Assembly: GCA_905234995.1 (NCBI GenBank)
Contig: CAJOJV010000011.1
Span: 3,802 to 41,420, forward strand
Direction of reading: 5' to 3'
Origin: an uncultured Eubacterium sp.
GTDB taxonomy: Bacteria; Bacillota; Clostridia; Oscillospirales; Acutalibacteraceae
DNA: 37,619 bases
The position numbers and the translations under genes were made by a program. Below, piece after piece: positions 1-11,400 of the stretch (positions are counted from its first letter, which is position 1; every line of letters starts with the position of its first letter). The notes beneath the pieces are model-generated. The model was not told the origin of the DNA, searched no databases, and worked only from the letters and a program-made list of their open reading frames with translations.

Positions 1-1
1 G

Positions 2-511
2 CCGCAGCCCGTATGGCAACCGACCCCGCAGCCGGAACCGCAACCGGAGCCGATGCCTGCACCACAGCCGGCACCGCAGCCGGTTGAAATCCCGCAGCAG
101 AGCCCCCCGAGCAGCGAGGAAAACAAAAAGCTGTTCCGGGAAACGACTTTGCTTGGCTTCACTAATTATGGCGAAACTTCAATTCTCGGCGGAGGTGGCG
201 TAGGAGCTTCCTTTGACACCCCCAATCTTGTTCGTCAGACGAACAATGAAAAGATTTTTATCACTAAGAGGAGTTTTGTTATAGGCAAGAGTTCGGAAAA
301 AGCTGACTACGCTGTGACCAATAACAATGCGATAAGCAGAGTTCATGCGGAAATTTCAGTAGTCGGCAGCGACTATTTTATTGTTGACAGGAATTCAACG
401 AATCACACCTACGTCAACAATACATACGTTCAGCCGGAATCGCCTGTGCAGATTCACGACGGTGATGAAATAAAGCTTGCAAATGAAATTTTCACCTTCC
501 ATTTGCAATGA
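2..511 (+). CDS. FHA-domain protein, 5' end outside window
   Basis: The reading frame is open from base 2, so the gene starts upstream; the ATG at 53 lies inside a Pro/Gln-rich linker and is probably not the true start. Visible parts, numbered from that Met: a PQP-type linker (1-20), two T-x-[LI]-L motifs (ETTLLG at 30-35, ETSILG at 41-46), then a C-terminal FHA domain (about 60-152) with IGK, SRVHA and a STNHTYVN loop, the signatures of phosphothreonine binding. The FHA domain is clearly paralogous to that of the next gene 21 bases downstream, and the linker resembles the one in the zinc-ribbon protein at 25461. By analogy the missing N-terminus may be a zinc ribbon (inference). It probably reads phosphorylated partners of the kinase at 3000. 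Confidence 0.85.
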   Translation, partial: PQPVWQPTPQPEPQPEPMPAPQPAPQPVEIPQQSPPSSEENKKLFRETTLLGFTNYGETSILGGGGVGASFDTPNLVRQTNNEKIFITKRSFVIGKSSEKADYAVTNNNAISRVHAEISVVGSDYFIVDRNSTNHTYVNNTYVQPESPVQIHDGDEIKLANEIFTFHLQ

Positions 512-532
512 TAATTTGAAAGGAGTAAAAAT

Positions 533-2011
533 ATGAAAAAAATCAGAAATGTTGTTGCTATCGTATTAGCAATGCTGCTTATGCTTTGCAGCTCCATCCC
601 TGCTATGGCTACAGAGGATGAGGTTCGTGCAGTTGCAGACGGCGTGTTGTATTTCTCAGAAAACATTGACGGCAGAGATTATGCTCGTGGTTCCTGCTTC
701 CTTATTAATGAGGACACCATTATCACTTCTAATCACTGCGTTCATTTCACAAAAGAGGAATATGACGCTTTATATTACATCTATGGTTACACTCAGGCTG
801 AGGTTGATAAGAATTTAACATACTCTGTTACTATTCAGAGCGACTTCACAATTCCTGCAACCCTTGTAAACAGCAGTGAGAATATGGACTTTGCTATTCT
901 CAAGCTTAGCCAGCCGATTTCAAACCACACCTTCTTAAAGCTTCGTGACAGTAAAGATGTTAAGGCTGCTGAAACTGTATATTCCGTTGGTTTCCCGGCT
1001 GTTAAGGATACAACCAGATATTACAACCAAAAGGATATCGTTTTTGAATCAGGCACAATCAACAGAAGTCAGTACACTGCGGAGGAATCCTGGTGGGCTG
1101 AATCACCGTTCTTCGTATATGAAGACGGAAGCCCTGTTTATGTTCCTTATAACTTCAAGGGCGAATGCTTCCTGTTAAGCGGTCAGACTTTCTCGGGCGG
1201 CAACTCAGGCGGTCCGTTAGTTGATAACAACGGTAACGTAATTGGTATCTGCATGGCAGGTTTGGACGATATCAACTGCTATGCTTCTGCTATTGACCAG
1301 GTTATGGAAGTTCTTGATACCGTTGGCATTGCTTACACCAAGGCGGGCGACACTACTTCCTCAAAGACCGATACAGAAACCACCGCAGCAACTGATGAAA
1401 CCACAACTGCTGAAGCAACAACTGCAGAGGCTACCACAAAGGGTGGCAACGGTCTCAGCACTCCGCTCGTTATTAGCATCGCTGCAGTTGCAGCCGTAAT
1501 CGTTATCCTTGTTGTTATCATTCTTATCGTTAACAGCAAGAAGAAGGGCGGCTCAGACGGTCCTTCACCTTCAGGCGGCTTCACACCTCCCGCTCCTCCC
1601 GCAGCACCTCCGCAGAATACCGCAACGGGCGCAGGCAGCGCAGGCAGCGAGGGCACAACCGTTCTCAGCCAGAATATGGGCGATCCTAATGCAACAACCG
1701 TTCTCGGCGCAAGCGCAAACAGCGCATACCTTATCAGAACCTCAAACAACGAGCGCATCAACATCACCAAGCCTTACTTCAAGCTTGGTAAGGATGCAAA
1801 CCGCGTTGATTACTGCATCACCGGTAACCCCGCTGTTTCAAGATTCCACGCTTCCATTCTTTCAAAGAACGGCCAGTATTTCATCGTTGATAATTCAACA
1901 ACGAATCATACTTACGTAAATGATTCAATGATCCCGGCAAACGTTGAAACTCAGATTTCAAACGGCGCAAGAATTAAGCTTGCAGATGAAAAGTTTGAGT
2001 TCAAAATCTAA
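533..2011 (+). CDS. Membrane-anchored trypsin-like serine protease with cytoplasmic FHA domain
   Basis: The 492-residue product has four parts. A signal peptide (1-27, AMA-TE cleavage) is followed by an extracellular trypsin/HtrA-like protease domain (about 32-268) with His68 in SNHCVHF, Asp119 in NMDFAIL and Ser225 in GGNSGGPL. A Thr-rich stalk (273-302) leads to one TM helix (about 311-333). The cytoplasmic tail has a Pro-rich linker, two T-T-V-L motifs (375-378, 388-391) and a C-terminal FHA domain (about 399-492: LGK, SRFHA, STTNHTYVN). An outside protease wired to an inside phosphothreonine reader is an unusual layout. Mycobacterial ESX systems use a membrane serine protease (mycosin, subtilisin fold); this could be an unrelated functional counterpart (inference). 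RBS AAGGAG is at about 520. It probably shares an operon with the upstream FHA gene and is followed by stem-loops. Confidence 0.93.
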   Translation: MKKIRNVVAIVLAMLLMLCSSIPAMATEDEVRAVADGVLYFSENIDGRDYARGSCFLINEDTIITSNHCVHFTKEEYDALYYIYGYTQAEVDKNLTYSVTIQSDFTIPATLVNSSENMDFAILKLSQPISNHTFLKLRDSKDVKAAETVYSVGFPAVKDTTRYYNQKDIVFESGTINRSQYTAEESWWAESPFFVYEDGSPVYVPYNFKGECFLLSGQTFSGGNSGGPLVDNNGNVIGICMAGLDDINCYASAIDQVMEVLDTVGIAYTKAGDTTSSKTDTETTAATDETTTAEATTAEATTKGGNGLSTPLVISIAAVAAVIVILVVIILIVNSKKKGGSDGPSPSGGFTPPAPPAAPPQNTATGAGSAGSEGTTVLSQNMGDPNATTVLGASANSAYLIRTSNNERINITKPYFKLGKDANRVDYCITGNPAVSRFHASILSKNGQYFIVDNSTTNHTYVNDSMIPANVETQISNGARIKLADEKFEFKI

Positions 2012-2022
2012 CTAACCTAATC

Positions 2023-2053
2023 TTAGGCACAGGGGATTTTCCCCTGTGCCTAA
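2023..2053 (+). terminator. Stem-loop after the FHA-protease gene
   Basis: A perfect 13-bp inverted repeat (2023-2035 with 2041-2053, loop ATTTT) begins 12 bases after the stop codon. There is no clean T-run directly after it, so it could be a weak terminator or an mRNA-stabilising hairpin. Part of the arm (TTAGGCAC) recurs at about 2074. Confidence 0.5.
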
Positions 2054-2123
2054 AGGTGCGTTTTAGGCACATTCGATTTTTACTTAAATTTGAAAATAAC
2101 AGGAGCAATCCTTTTATATAAAT

Positions 2124-2160
2124 AAAAGCAATTTTTTGCTTTTTTCGTTTTTTTTATTTT
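2124..2160 (+). terminator. Rho-independent terminator-like hairpin with long T-tract
   Basis: AAAAGCAA (2124-2131) pairs with TTGCTTTT (2136-2143) and is followed by a very T-rich stretch to about 2160. The stem is AT-rich and therefore weak, but together with the hairpin at 2023 it marks the end of the left transcription unit. The AT-rich DNA just after it, with a TATAAT at 2168-2173, may hold the promoter of the phosphatase-kinase unit; I see no convincing -35. Confidence 0.5.
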
Positions 2161-2214
2161 TTATATATATAATGAAAATAATTTGAAATATATTCTATAA
2201 CAGGGAGAGATACT

Positions 2215-2985
2215 ATGAATTTTATTTCCCACACCTACACGGATATCGGAATAAGAAAAAACGTTAATCAGGATTCCGCGCTCATTATGGAGGCAAAAAC
2301 GGATTATGATAACGTAATGTTCTGCGTTTTGTGCGATGGAATGGGCGGCCTTGCAAACGGCGAGCTTGCAAGCGCAACGGTTATCAGAGCCTTTCAAAAA
2401 TGGTTTGAGGAGGAATTCCCGCCAATGCTCTATTCGGGCTTTGATTCAAAGGCGCTTGAAAAGAAATGGAGCGACGTGGTTTTTGACCAGAATTATAAAA
2501 TTATGGCTCACGCCCGCACGCTCGGCAGCAATATGGGCACGACTGCCGTTATAATGCTTATCAGCGGCGGCAATTATTACATTATGAACATCGGCGATTC
2601 AAGAGCCTACGTTCGCAGCCCGCAGCAGCTCACCCAGATCACCGTTGATCAGACCTTCGTTAACAGAGAAATCAAAAGGGGCAATATGACCCCCGAAGAG
2701 GCTAAAACAGACCCGAGACGCAATGTGCTTCTGCAGTGCATCGGCGCTTCACAGTTTATTGAGCCTGATTTCTTTATGGGCAATGCAAACCCTAACGATG
2801 TGTTTATTATGTGCTCGGACGGTTTCAGACACGAGGTAACGTATGAGGAAATTCAGGAGGCGTTCGCTCCCGATAAGCTTCTTTCGGAGCTTGATATTGA
2901 GGAGGCTGAAAATGCCCTTGTTGAGCTTAACAAGGAGCGCCTTGAAAACGATAACATCACGGTGTTAGCGGTTAAGCTTGTTTAA
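2215..2985 (+). CDS. PP2C-family Ser/Thr protein phosphatase
   Basis: At 256 residues it has the usual length for bacterial PrpC/Stp-type phosphatases. The metal-binding motifs are present in order: Asp20 (NQD), Asp41 in DGMGG, GDSR at 127-130, SDG at 201-203 and the final DN at 246-247. It removes phosphate from phosphothreonine/serine on cytoplasmic proteins and depends on Mn/Mg in this family. RBS GGGAGA lies 6 bases before the ATG. It sits 14 bases upstream of the transmembrane kinase, the standard antagonistic pair. In this locus its likely substrates are the kinase itself and the T-x-[VIL]-L motifs of the neighbouring FHA-type proteins (inference). Confidence 0.96.
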   Translation: MNFISHTYTDIGIRKNVNQDSALIMEAKTDYDNVMFCVLCDGMGGLANGELASATVIRAFQKWFEEEFPPMLYSGFDSKALEKKWSDVVFDQNYKIMAHARTLGSNMGTTAVIMLISGGNYYIMNIGDSRAYVRSPQQLTQITVDQTFVNREIKRGNMTPEEAKTDPRRNVLLQCIGASQFIEPDFFMGNANPNDVFIMCSDGFRHEVTYEEIQEAFAPDKLLSELDIEEAENALVELNKERLENDNITVLAVKLV

Positions 2986-2999
2986 GGGGGGCGAGAATA

Positions 3000-4763
3000 T
3001 TGTTAGAAAACGGAACCATATTAGACGGTAAATATGAAATACTCTCCAAGGTAGGCCAGGGCGGTATGAGCGTCGTATATCTCGCGCTCAACAGAAAGGC
3101 TATGAAGCAGTGGGCTATCAAGGAGGTACGCCGCGATGGCGTTAAGGACTTTGAGGTCGTTAAGCAGAGCCTGGTTGCAGAAACCGATATGCTTAAGAAA
3201 TTAAGCCATCCGAACCTGCCCGATATCGTTGATATCATTGAGGATGAGGATTCCTTCTTCATCGTTATGGACTATATTGAGGGTAAGCCCCTCAGCAAGA
3301 GGATTGAGGAATCGGGTGCTCAGCCTGAGGATTACGTTATTGAATGGGCAAAGCAGCTTTGCGACGTGCTTGATTATCTGCACACTCGCCAGCCGGCGAT
3401 TATATACAGAGATATGAAGCCCTCAAACGTAATGCTCAGACCGGATGCAACCGCCGATAATCCTTACGGCACGGTTTGCTTGATTGACTTCGGTACTGCC
3501 CGCGAATATAAGGGCACCAATATTCAGGATACAACCTGCCTCGGCACAATCGGCTATGCCGCTCCCGAGCAGTTCGGCGGTCAGGGCGAAACCGATGCAA
3601 GAACCGATATCTATTGCCTCGGCGCAACGCTTTATCATCTTGTAACGGGCCACAGCCCCGCAGAGCCTCCCTATGAAATGCACCCTATCAGATATTGGGA
3701 TGAAAGCCTTTCACCGGGACTTGAGGCAATAATCCTCAAATGTATTCAGAAGAATCCTAACGACAGATTCCAGACCTGCGCAGAGCTTAAATATGCGCTG
3801 GAGCATCTGGAGGAAAACACCCGCGAATATAAGGTTAAGCAGCAGAAGAGATATAATCTTTTCCTCACCTGCGTTATTGCAACGATTCTTTTCTTTGCAG
3901 TCGGCCTTACGGGCACGATACTCAGCAATACGAACGTAAAAAGCCAGTATGAGTATTACGTAAGCAAGGCGGCAAATGAAACGGGCGCTGACGCGGCAGC
4001 GGATTATAAAAAAGCGTTTGACACCAAATATATGGGCGCTGATCCGAGCGAAATGGCGGATGCCTTCAGGGGCTATCTCAACGCGCTTGCGGAAAATGAT
4101 GAAACAACCACGATTACGGAAGCAGAGCTTAACGAATTCAAATCCGCAATCGGCGTTGCCGATTCCTCAAGAGAGGATAAATATATTGAAAAAATCGGCA
4201 GAAATCTTGACGCTTACGTAATGCTGAATTACGATATCGGCTTAAAGCTGATGGGCTATACGGACGGCTCCGAAACGGTTCAGAACAATGCCGCAAGAAC
4301 CTGGTTCGTTAAAGCGTATACGGATAACAGCGGCAAGGAAATTGACTCGAGCAGGCTGTCTGACAGCGTGGCTATAACCGATTACAACAACGCAAAGGTT
4401 CTGGACGATATGATTACCTGCTGGACGAAGATTCAGAATGCGGACAGAGATCAGGATATTATCGGCGAAACCCAGAATTTTGATGAGGTTTATGAAGCTA
4501 TTCAGACCGCGGTTGACAGCGTTTATAACCAGGCGTTTGACGATGGCGTAAAGCTTAAGGTTTATGATATTCTTGCAAGCTTCCTTGCAGATAATTCCCA
4601 CGTTAAAATGCTTAATAATACTAACAGGGGTCTTGCTGCTTCAACCTGGCAGCAGGTTGTGAACGACCTTAACAGCATGACCAATCTCAAAACCGGCGGC
4701 CAGGAAACCCTGAAAGAGGAAATCCTGAGCCAGAGCGCAATTATCAGCGAAAACTTATCATAA
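3000..4763 (+). CDS. Transmembrane Ser/Thr protein kinase of the T7SS locus (EssB-like layout)
   Basis: The TTG start at 3000 is supported by the AAGGGGGGCGAG ribosome site just upstream. Residues about 11-270 form an intact Hanks-type kinase: glycine loop GQGGMSVVY, Lys41 in AIKE, the YRDMKPSN catalytic loop (Asp138), DFG (163-165), and the activation segment ending in APE (188-190). One TM helix spans about 285-308. The outer domain (309-587) looks all-helical and has no PASTA repeats. EssB/YukC of T7SSb also consists of a kinase-fold cytoplasmic domain, one TM and a helical outer domain, but its kinase fold is inactive. This protein could therefore be both signalling kinase and structural EssB equivalent (inference from layout only). 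It is cotranscribed with the PP2C gene before it and the membrane protein 17 bases after it. Confidence 0.94.
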   Translation: MLENGTILDGKYEILSKVGQGGMSVVYLALNRKAMKQWAIKEVRRDGVKDFEVVKQSLVAETDMLKKLSHPNLPDIVDIIEDEDSFFIVMDYIEGKPLSKRIEESGAQPEDYVIEWAKQLCDVLDYLHTRQPAIIYRDMKPSNVMLRPDATADNPYGTVCLIDFGTAREYKGTNIQDTTCLGTIGYAAPEQFGGQGETDARTDIYCLGATLYHLVTGHSPAEPPYEMHPIRYWDESLSPGLEAIILKCIQKNPNDRFQTCAELKYALEHLEENTREYKVKQQKRYNLFLTCVIATILFFAVGLTGTILSNTNVKSQYEYYVSKAANETGADAAADYKKAFDTKYMGADPSEMADAFRGYLNALAENDETTTITEAELNEFKSAIGVADSSREDKYIEKIGRNLDAYVMLNYDIGLKLMGYTDGSETVQNNAARTWFVKAYTDNSGKEIDSSRLSDSVAITDYNNAKVLDDMITCWTKIQNADRDQDIIGETQNFDEVYEAIQTAVDSVYNQAFDDGVKLKVYDILASFLADNSHVKMLNNTNRGLAASTWQQVVNDLNSMTNLKTGGQETLKEEILSQSAIISENLS

Positions 4764-4780
4764 GGGAAGGGGGAGAGATA

Positions 4781-5407
4781 ATGTTTATTACAGCTGCAAT
4801 TTCAGATGCAACATCAGTTTATAAAGCAATATCCATTTTCGGATATTCTCTCGCTGCGGTTTGCCTTGTTTTGTGCATTGCAATCTTCTTCCTCTATGAT
4901 ATCAGAGGCGCATACACCTTCCTGACGGGTCAAAAGCAGCGCAAGGGAATTGACGCCGTTCGTAAAAATCAGGAGGGCGGCAACAAGCAGCGCGCCGATT
5001 CAATAAAGTTCGGTCCGTCGGAAGCGTTGAAGAGGAAGAAGGACAAGGCTTCAACCGCCGCAGTTCAGCTTGCTCCGCCTTTAACGCCTGCGCAAAACGA
5101 CGTTAGCGGCACGGCTCCGCTTATTGAGCCCCCGATTAAGGCTGATCCCGATGCGGGCACTGACGTGCTCACTCCCGCTTCCGCAGCTCCCGCTGCTTCG
5201 GCTGAGGCGGGCACGGACGTTCTCACTCCCGTTTCTCAAACGGAGGGCGGCACGGAGGTGCTTGCACCCGCAGCTCCTGCGGAGAGCAAGCCCGAGGAAG
5301 TCGGCGGCACCGCAATTCTGGGCAACAACAGCGCCCCGAAAACCTATTCAGGCAGCTTCGTTCTCGTTAAGAATGAAATGCTTATTCACACTGACGAGGT
5401 ATTATAA
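4781..5407 (+). CDS. Small membrane protein with repeated FHA-ligand-like Thr motifs
   Basis: The 208-residue product has a short N-terminal outside segment, one TM helix (about 17-39), a basic juxtamembrane region (DIRGAYTFLTGQKQRKG) and a low-complexity Ala/Pro cytoplasmic tail. The tail holds five G-T-x-x-[LI] motifs, with Thr at 111, 127, 145, 158 and 177, and ends in a more ordered segment (FVLVKNEMLIHTDEVL). Similar T-x-[VIL]-L motifs occur next to the FHA domains of the genes at 2 and 533 and in the zinc-ribbon protein at 25461. FHA domains of one class prefer pThr followed by Ile/Leu at +3, so the tail looks like a multivalent phospho-scaffold (inference). RBS GGAAGGGGGAGAG precedes the ATG. 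It follows the kinase gene directly, which suggests it is a kinase substrate. No enzymatic domain is seen. Confidence 0.85.
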   Translation: MFITAAISDATSVYKAISIFGYSLAAVCLVLCIAIFFLYDIRGAYTFLTGQKQRKGIDAVRKNQEGGNKQRADSIKFGPSEALKRKKDKASTAAVQLAPPLTPAQNDVSGTAPLIEPPIKADPDAGTDVLTPASAAPAASAEAGTDVLTPVSQTEGGTEVLAPAAPAESKPEEVGGTAILGNNSAPKTYSGSFVLVKNEMLIHTDEVL

Positions 5408-5480
5408 AGGTAATTCTCATTCGTATTAAATATGCTTATTTAATGAATGTTTATTTATAATAATTTAAGGAGAGAAAGGT

Positions 5481-8400
5481 ATGAAAAGAAAAGCATCCAC
5501 TAAGCTTCTTGCCATGGTTCTTGTTGTTCTTATGGCATTAAGCGGACTGCCTTTGACGGTGGCTTATGCTGATCCCGAGCCTGTGACTGCTATCGCAAGC
5601 GCTCAGGATGCAGGAACGCATAATGATGTTACGCTGGCAAAAAATCAGCTTGCGTACACCATTACGGGCGATGAAGTAGTCACCTATAACGGCACCACAG
5701 CCTCACTTGACGTTAAAATCAAGTACACGGGCGAGGGCACGGTTACCGCAGTAACCGCAGGCTCAACCAACATCGCCGACACTTTATCGGGCGATGAATA
5801 CAGCTACACGGTTGAATTTAACGGCTTAGGCACCAAGGAAATTCCCGTTGAATGGACTGTAACGAAGGACGAGACTCCAACAACTGTTGATGAAACTCTG
5901 TCCGTTACGCTGACCGAAGCAAACGTTATCAAGTATAGCGTTGATTTCACCTGCGGCAGCCAGACCAAGACCGTTAAGTATACTCCCGGTCAGAAATACA
6001 GCGATAAGAAGACCGTTGTTGAAAATGAGTTTGGCGAGGAGCATTATACCCTCAGCTATAGCGTTGATATGAACACCAACGCTGCTGACGGCACTACTGT
6101 CACCGTAACCAAAGCCCGCTCAACCTTTGATTTCAGCGGCGTTCCGGTTGAATTAGATTTTGTAAGTGTTAGTGGTGCAGATCTCTCAGGAGTTCATGCA
6201 AATTTGTTTATAACCAAATCTACATGCGCGGGAGAAGCTGACCTCACAAATAAGGCTTATGAAGGCGGCGAAACCACGTTTGACATTGCGTTAGACGATA
6301 ACCGCTTTAAGGTTATTGGCTTTATCTCGAATACTTCATCAAATGAATCTTTTACAGGCGGCGTAGCAAAGGCTACCTTCAGCGCGAAGCCGTCACAAAT
6401 AATCGTTGTAATTGTTCTTAATGAAGCAGATTTCTCTTTGTCAATTGACGGCAACAAGCATTTCAAGGGCGTTGATGAAGAGGTTGCAATTAACGTTTCC
6501 CCGGCATTACCGGACGGCGTTGAGCTTGAATATACTGTCACAGGCTCGTCAGAACCGTTGGCAAAAACTGCCGACGGCAAGTATAAAATCAACACAAATC
6601 AGGATAATTTCACAATCACCGGCACGTATAAATATCAAACCGTCGGCGTGGATGATTTTGTTATAACGAAGACGAACGTTAATTTCAGCGCTCTCGGCTT
6701 CACTTATGAATCCGCAGATGCTGCAAATGACCCCGTAAGCGTTAAAAACGTTAACGGCAAGCTCTATTTCAAAAACAGCCAGATTGTGGTTAATACTACA
6801 GCTGCAATTAAGGATAAAGACGGTTATTACATTAATCTTACCACAAACCCGATTACTCTCGGTCAGGGCAAATACACAAGTAACGATTTAGCTGATGTTG
6901 CAGAAATCTATATCGATAATGTTGCACCAACAATTTCGGTAACTAATGAAGAAGTTGCAACTGTAGCTTCAACTGCAAATTTTGCAGCCTATGCAGGCGC
7001 AATTGAGTTCACAGTTACAGAAGAAACCTCAGGTATTGACACCGTAACCGTAACCTTCAATGAAAGCAATGTTGCCGTAACCGATAAGGGAAGCAACAAA
7101 TACAGCTTTGACACAGCTGCAAACGGCGTTTATTCAATCGTTGTAACCGATAAGGCGGGCAACGTTTCCGAAACAAAAACAATCGATGTTAAAAACGCGC
7201 AGGATACAACCAAGCCCGTAATTGGCGAGATTACTCCTCCCACTGCCGCAACAAAGGCTGATACTCAGGATATCACCGTTCCTGTTACGGAAAATCAGAG
7301 CGGCTTTGCTGTAAGTGACGTTACAATTACAGCAAAACCTGAGGGCGCAACGGCAACGGTTACGGGCGCTACTGCAGATACCGTAACCTTCACAGTTAGC
7401 AAGAACGGCACTTATTCCTTCACCGTTAAGGATATTGCGACAAATACCTCCGAAACCGGTTCCTTCACAGTTTCAAACTTTGACCTTGAAGCTCCGAGTG
7501 CTGCTCTTAATGCACCTACAGGCAATTCATTCTATGATACTGCAGTTGCAACCATTAAAGGCTTCTTCTTTGGTGAGGATGATTCGGTTGATCTTGAATT
7601 AACGGTTTCAGATGTTAAAACAGCCGGCGAAGCTGATGAGTATTCCGTGCTCAACAGCGATGCTTTCTATTATGTATATAATATCACCGATGCTGAATTG
7701 CTTGACAACGGACAGGTTAGTCCTTCCTCAGATAAGATTAATGAGGTAAAAGCAAATATGCAGGCGTTGGCAGCAGACCCGACTGCAGAAATCAGCGGAT
7801 ATACAAAGTTTAATCCTGTAACCGAAACTCCGAGCATCACGCTCACTTACGGTGCACAGCTTGTTTTCGTATATGCTTCAGATGCAGCAGGCAACGAGCT
7901 CTTTGCATATTCAGACGGCTTTGTTTTTGATGACGGCGCACCCGATATTACCGCAAAATTGAATGACGCAGATCTTACTGACGGAGAAACAGTTAATCTT
8001 AACAAGGTTGCAAGCTATGTTGACCCGAATTCCTTGCTTGGATTAATTGCCGGTGCCATTGATACCCTTGGTCGTAACCATCCCACAATAACAATCGCTG
8101 TTAAGGATAATCCCGTAAGCGGCGAATTCGTTTCCGGTTTATATAAGGTTACACTTGGCATCAGCAAGAATGGTGGAGATGTTAATACCACCACTCTTGT
8201 TGAGCTTGATAAAAAATATAATAGAGATACAACTAAGCTTAATAGCGGAACCTATGAGTTTGATTTTTCAAGCTTAACCAGCACTCAAAAATCTGAGCTT
8301 GGCGGTTTTGATTTAACCGATGATGGTGCGTACACATTTATCATCACTGCGTATGATATGTGCGGAAATAAGGAAGAGTTTACTTTCTCATATAATTTTG

Positions 8401-11400
8401 ATAAGGACGCTCCGATTGTTTCCGATTTAACTTATGCAGGCGGCACTGCTTGGTCAAGCTCGGGCAAGCTTACTGTTAAGGTTTCGGATAAAAACCCGCA
8501 AAGTTTTAGTGCACTTAATTTAGATTGCAAAGTAAGCTTTGATGAGCTTAAAACTCAGGGGCTCAAGTATGCAGTTGTTTCAGCAACAGAGGCTGCAACA
8601 ATTGATAACGAAACTGCAGACAGCTTCTTTACACATACTGCAACTGCTGATGACGCCAATGAGGTATTTGTTCTCAACGAAATTGAGAGCACGCTTCCTG
8701 ACGGCGAATATGACCTTAATATTGCTTTCAGAACGAAGGATATTAATGAGAATACCACAACGCAGGTATTAACTGTTCATATTAAGCACGATACTGTTGC
8801 TCCATCAATCAGCGGTGTTGAGCTTTATGATAACACAGGGCTTGAAAACACAATCAATAAGCTTACCTTTGGCTTATTCTGCAAAAATGCGATTAAGGCA
8901 AAGCTTGTGCTTGTTGATAATGCACCTGCTGTTGATGCTGAATTTGCAGGCAAGGTAACAATTGATCCTGCAAAAGCTCCGATTACAACCGATGATATCA
9001 CGGTTTCATATGATTCTTTGGCAGCAGGCGCAGACGCTGCAACTGCAAACACAGTAAATGCTTCTGGCGACAGCACAGACGGTTTCTATATCATTCTTCC
9101 TCTTGACACGGAGGCAGTTACTTATACCTTAAAAAATGCAACCGTTAAGGATGCTGCAAATAACGCAGACAATGACAATGCGATAACTCAGGATAATACT
9201 TATGTCGGCAACATTACTAATATTGCAGATATTAATAATGCAGGCATTATGGTTGAGAATAAGCCTATTGAGGCAATAACTCCCACAATCACTGCAACGA
9301 AATCTGCCGATGTTAACGGCAAGACTTATTATTCAAAGGACCTTGTTCTTACATACACCGTCAGCGACGCTGATGAGAATAATGCAGGATCAGGTCTGAA
9401 CAGCGTTATCGTAAATGCAAACGGAACAGAAGGAACCTTTAATTATTCACAGGGCGCTACTAATAAAGTTCTCTCCGATACATTTACATATACAACTGCC
9501 ACGGGCGAGGTAACCTCAACAGAGGGCAAGAACGTTAACGGCACTTATGCTGATGATGATAACGCAGAATACAAAATCAGCATTACTGCAGACGATAATG
9601 CTTGGAATGCTGCTGTTACAAATTCAGACAGCACAACAACCTATTATGTTGACAGCCTTGCTCCGAGAGTAACTGCAGCTTATAACGGCTACAGTGAATT
9701 TACAAGCAACTATGTTGAAATTCGGTTAAACGTTACTGATGACCATTTCAACGGCGAGAACGGCTCTGTTGTATTCACTTATGATAATAACAACACAACC
9801 GGCAACACAATTGCTCTCGGCGATGACGCAGCAAACGGCGTTTCCGTAAGATATGAAAAGAGCGGCTCCGATAAGTTCGTTATCGTTAAGTTTGACGCAG
9901 AGGGCAAGTTCCAGCTCACAGGCGCAACCGTTTCGGATATCTTCGGAAATGAAACGGTAGTTGATATTGCAGATGTTGATGATGCGTTCACAATTGACCG
10001 CACTGCTCCTACAATTACCGAGATTAACTTCAGCACTGAGACCACCTCATTTATGAGAGTTCTTCGCGGTATCTTTGCTAAGGAAAAGGTTACCGTAACA
10101 GTAACTGTTGAAAACACATCCGCAGCAAATCTTGCTCCGGCATACTGTGCACCCGTTGATATGACAAGCGCGAAGCTGTTCCTTTATGCAGCAGACAATA
10201 AGAGCACGGAATTCGGCTCAGCTGCGTCAGAGGAATGGACTCTTAATTCAACCTCTGATGAGGTTGCAGATGAATGGACCTTTACTTATGATATCCCCGT
10301 AAACACTCAGGGCAGATTAAAGATAAATCTTGCAGATCAGGCGGCAAACGCACTTGCAGCAGACTCAAATCCTGTTGCAGTTGAAACTGAAAGCTTTAAT
10401 ATCACCTTCCCAGCAGATACTGCGGATAAGGATATTTCAGGTCAGGTTTATAACAACTTCTTCCTTCTTGAAACAGTTAAGCCTTCAATTGATATTGCAG
10501 ATACTGCAGAGGAAATTGAAATGCCCGAGCGTGGCAAGTCATACACTGACGCAGACGGCAATCTCTGGTTCAATGATGATGTTGTTGTTCCGGTAAAGGT
10601 TATTGACGATCAAGGTACATATAAGTCAGGCGTTTACTCCGTTGAAATCAAGGTTAACGACACTCTTTATAATGCTGCTGACGGCGAGTATGACACCGCT
10701 GTTTGGACTCGCGTTTCCGACGGTTTATATGTTTACAACATTGGCGAGGACGGCGCACTCAATCTTGCTGAATCAACCTTTAAGATTGACACTGCTAAGT
10801 GCAATATTGAAGCTGACGCTTCATATAAGATTGACGTTAAGGCAATTGATTTTGCAACGAACGAGGAAACCGCAACCTTCACCTTATATAAGGATATTGA
10901 AGCTCCGTCAGTAACAGACTTTACCTTTGACCCGATTACTGATGATAGAGAAGACACTACCGTAAGCGTTATTCAGCTTTCCGGTGATGAAATTGCAAAC
11001 GGTCAGGGCTCTGAATTTGCATATTATTTCAATGCTGATACAAAGGTTACAGTTTCTGCAAATGAGCTTAACGACGGTAAAAACAAGAACCCGGGCATTA
11101 AGAGCATAACCTTCTATACTGTTGATTACAGTAATCCGAACAATCCTGTTACAACCCGTGAAACAAGCACCGATATTGTTGATAACGCTGCTGAATTCAC
11201 TGTTAAGGCTAACTTCAAGGGTCAGGTATTTGCTTATGCAACAGACTTCCTTGATAACAGCTATCACACCGCAAAGGTTAATAATGATACAAATTCATTT
11301 GAACGCACCTTCATTATTGACGGTGAAGAGGATAAAGTTAAGGTAGTTGTTCCTTATAAGACGGTTCTTGAAACCCAGTCGCATCACGATGCTGCTGAGG

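Noticed and set aside
1333-1770. 145-residue minus-strand frame inside the FHA-protease gene
   Set aside because: Antisense shadow of the Thr-rich stalk and TM region; no start signal.
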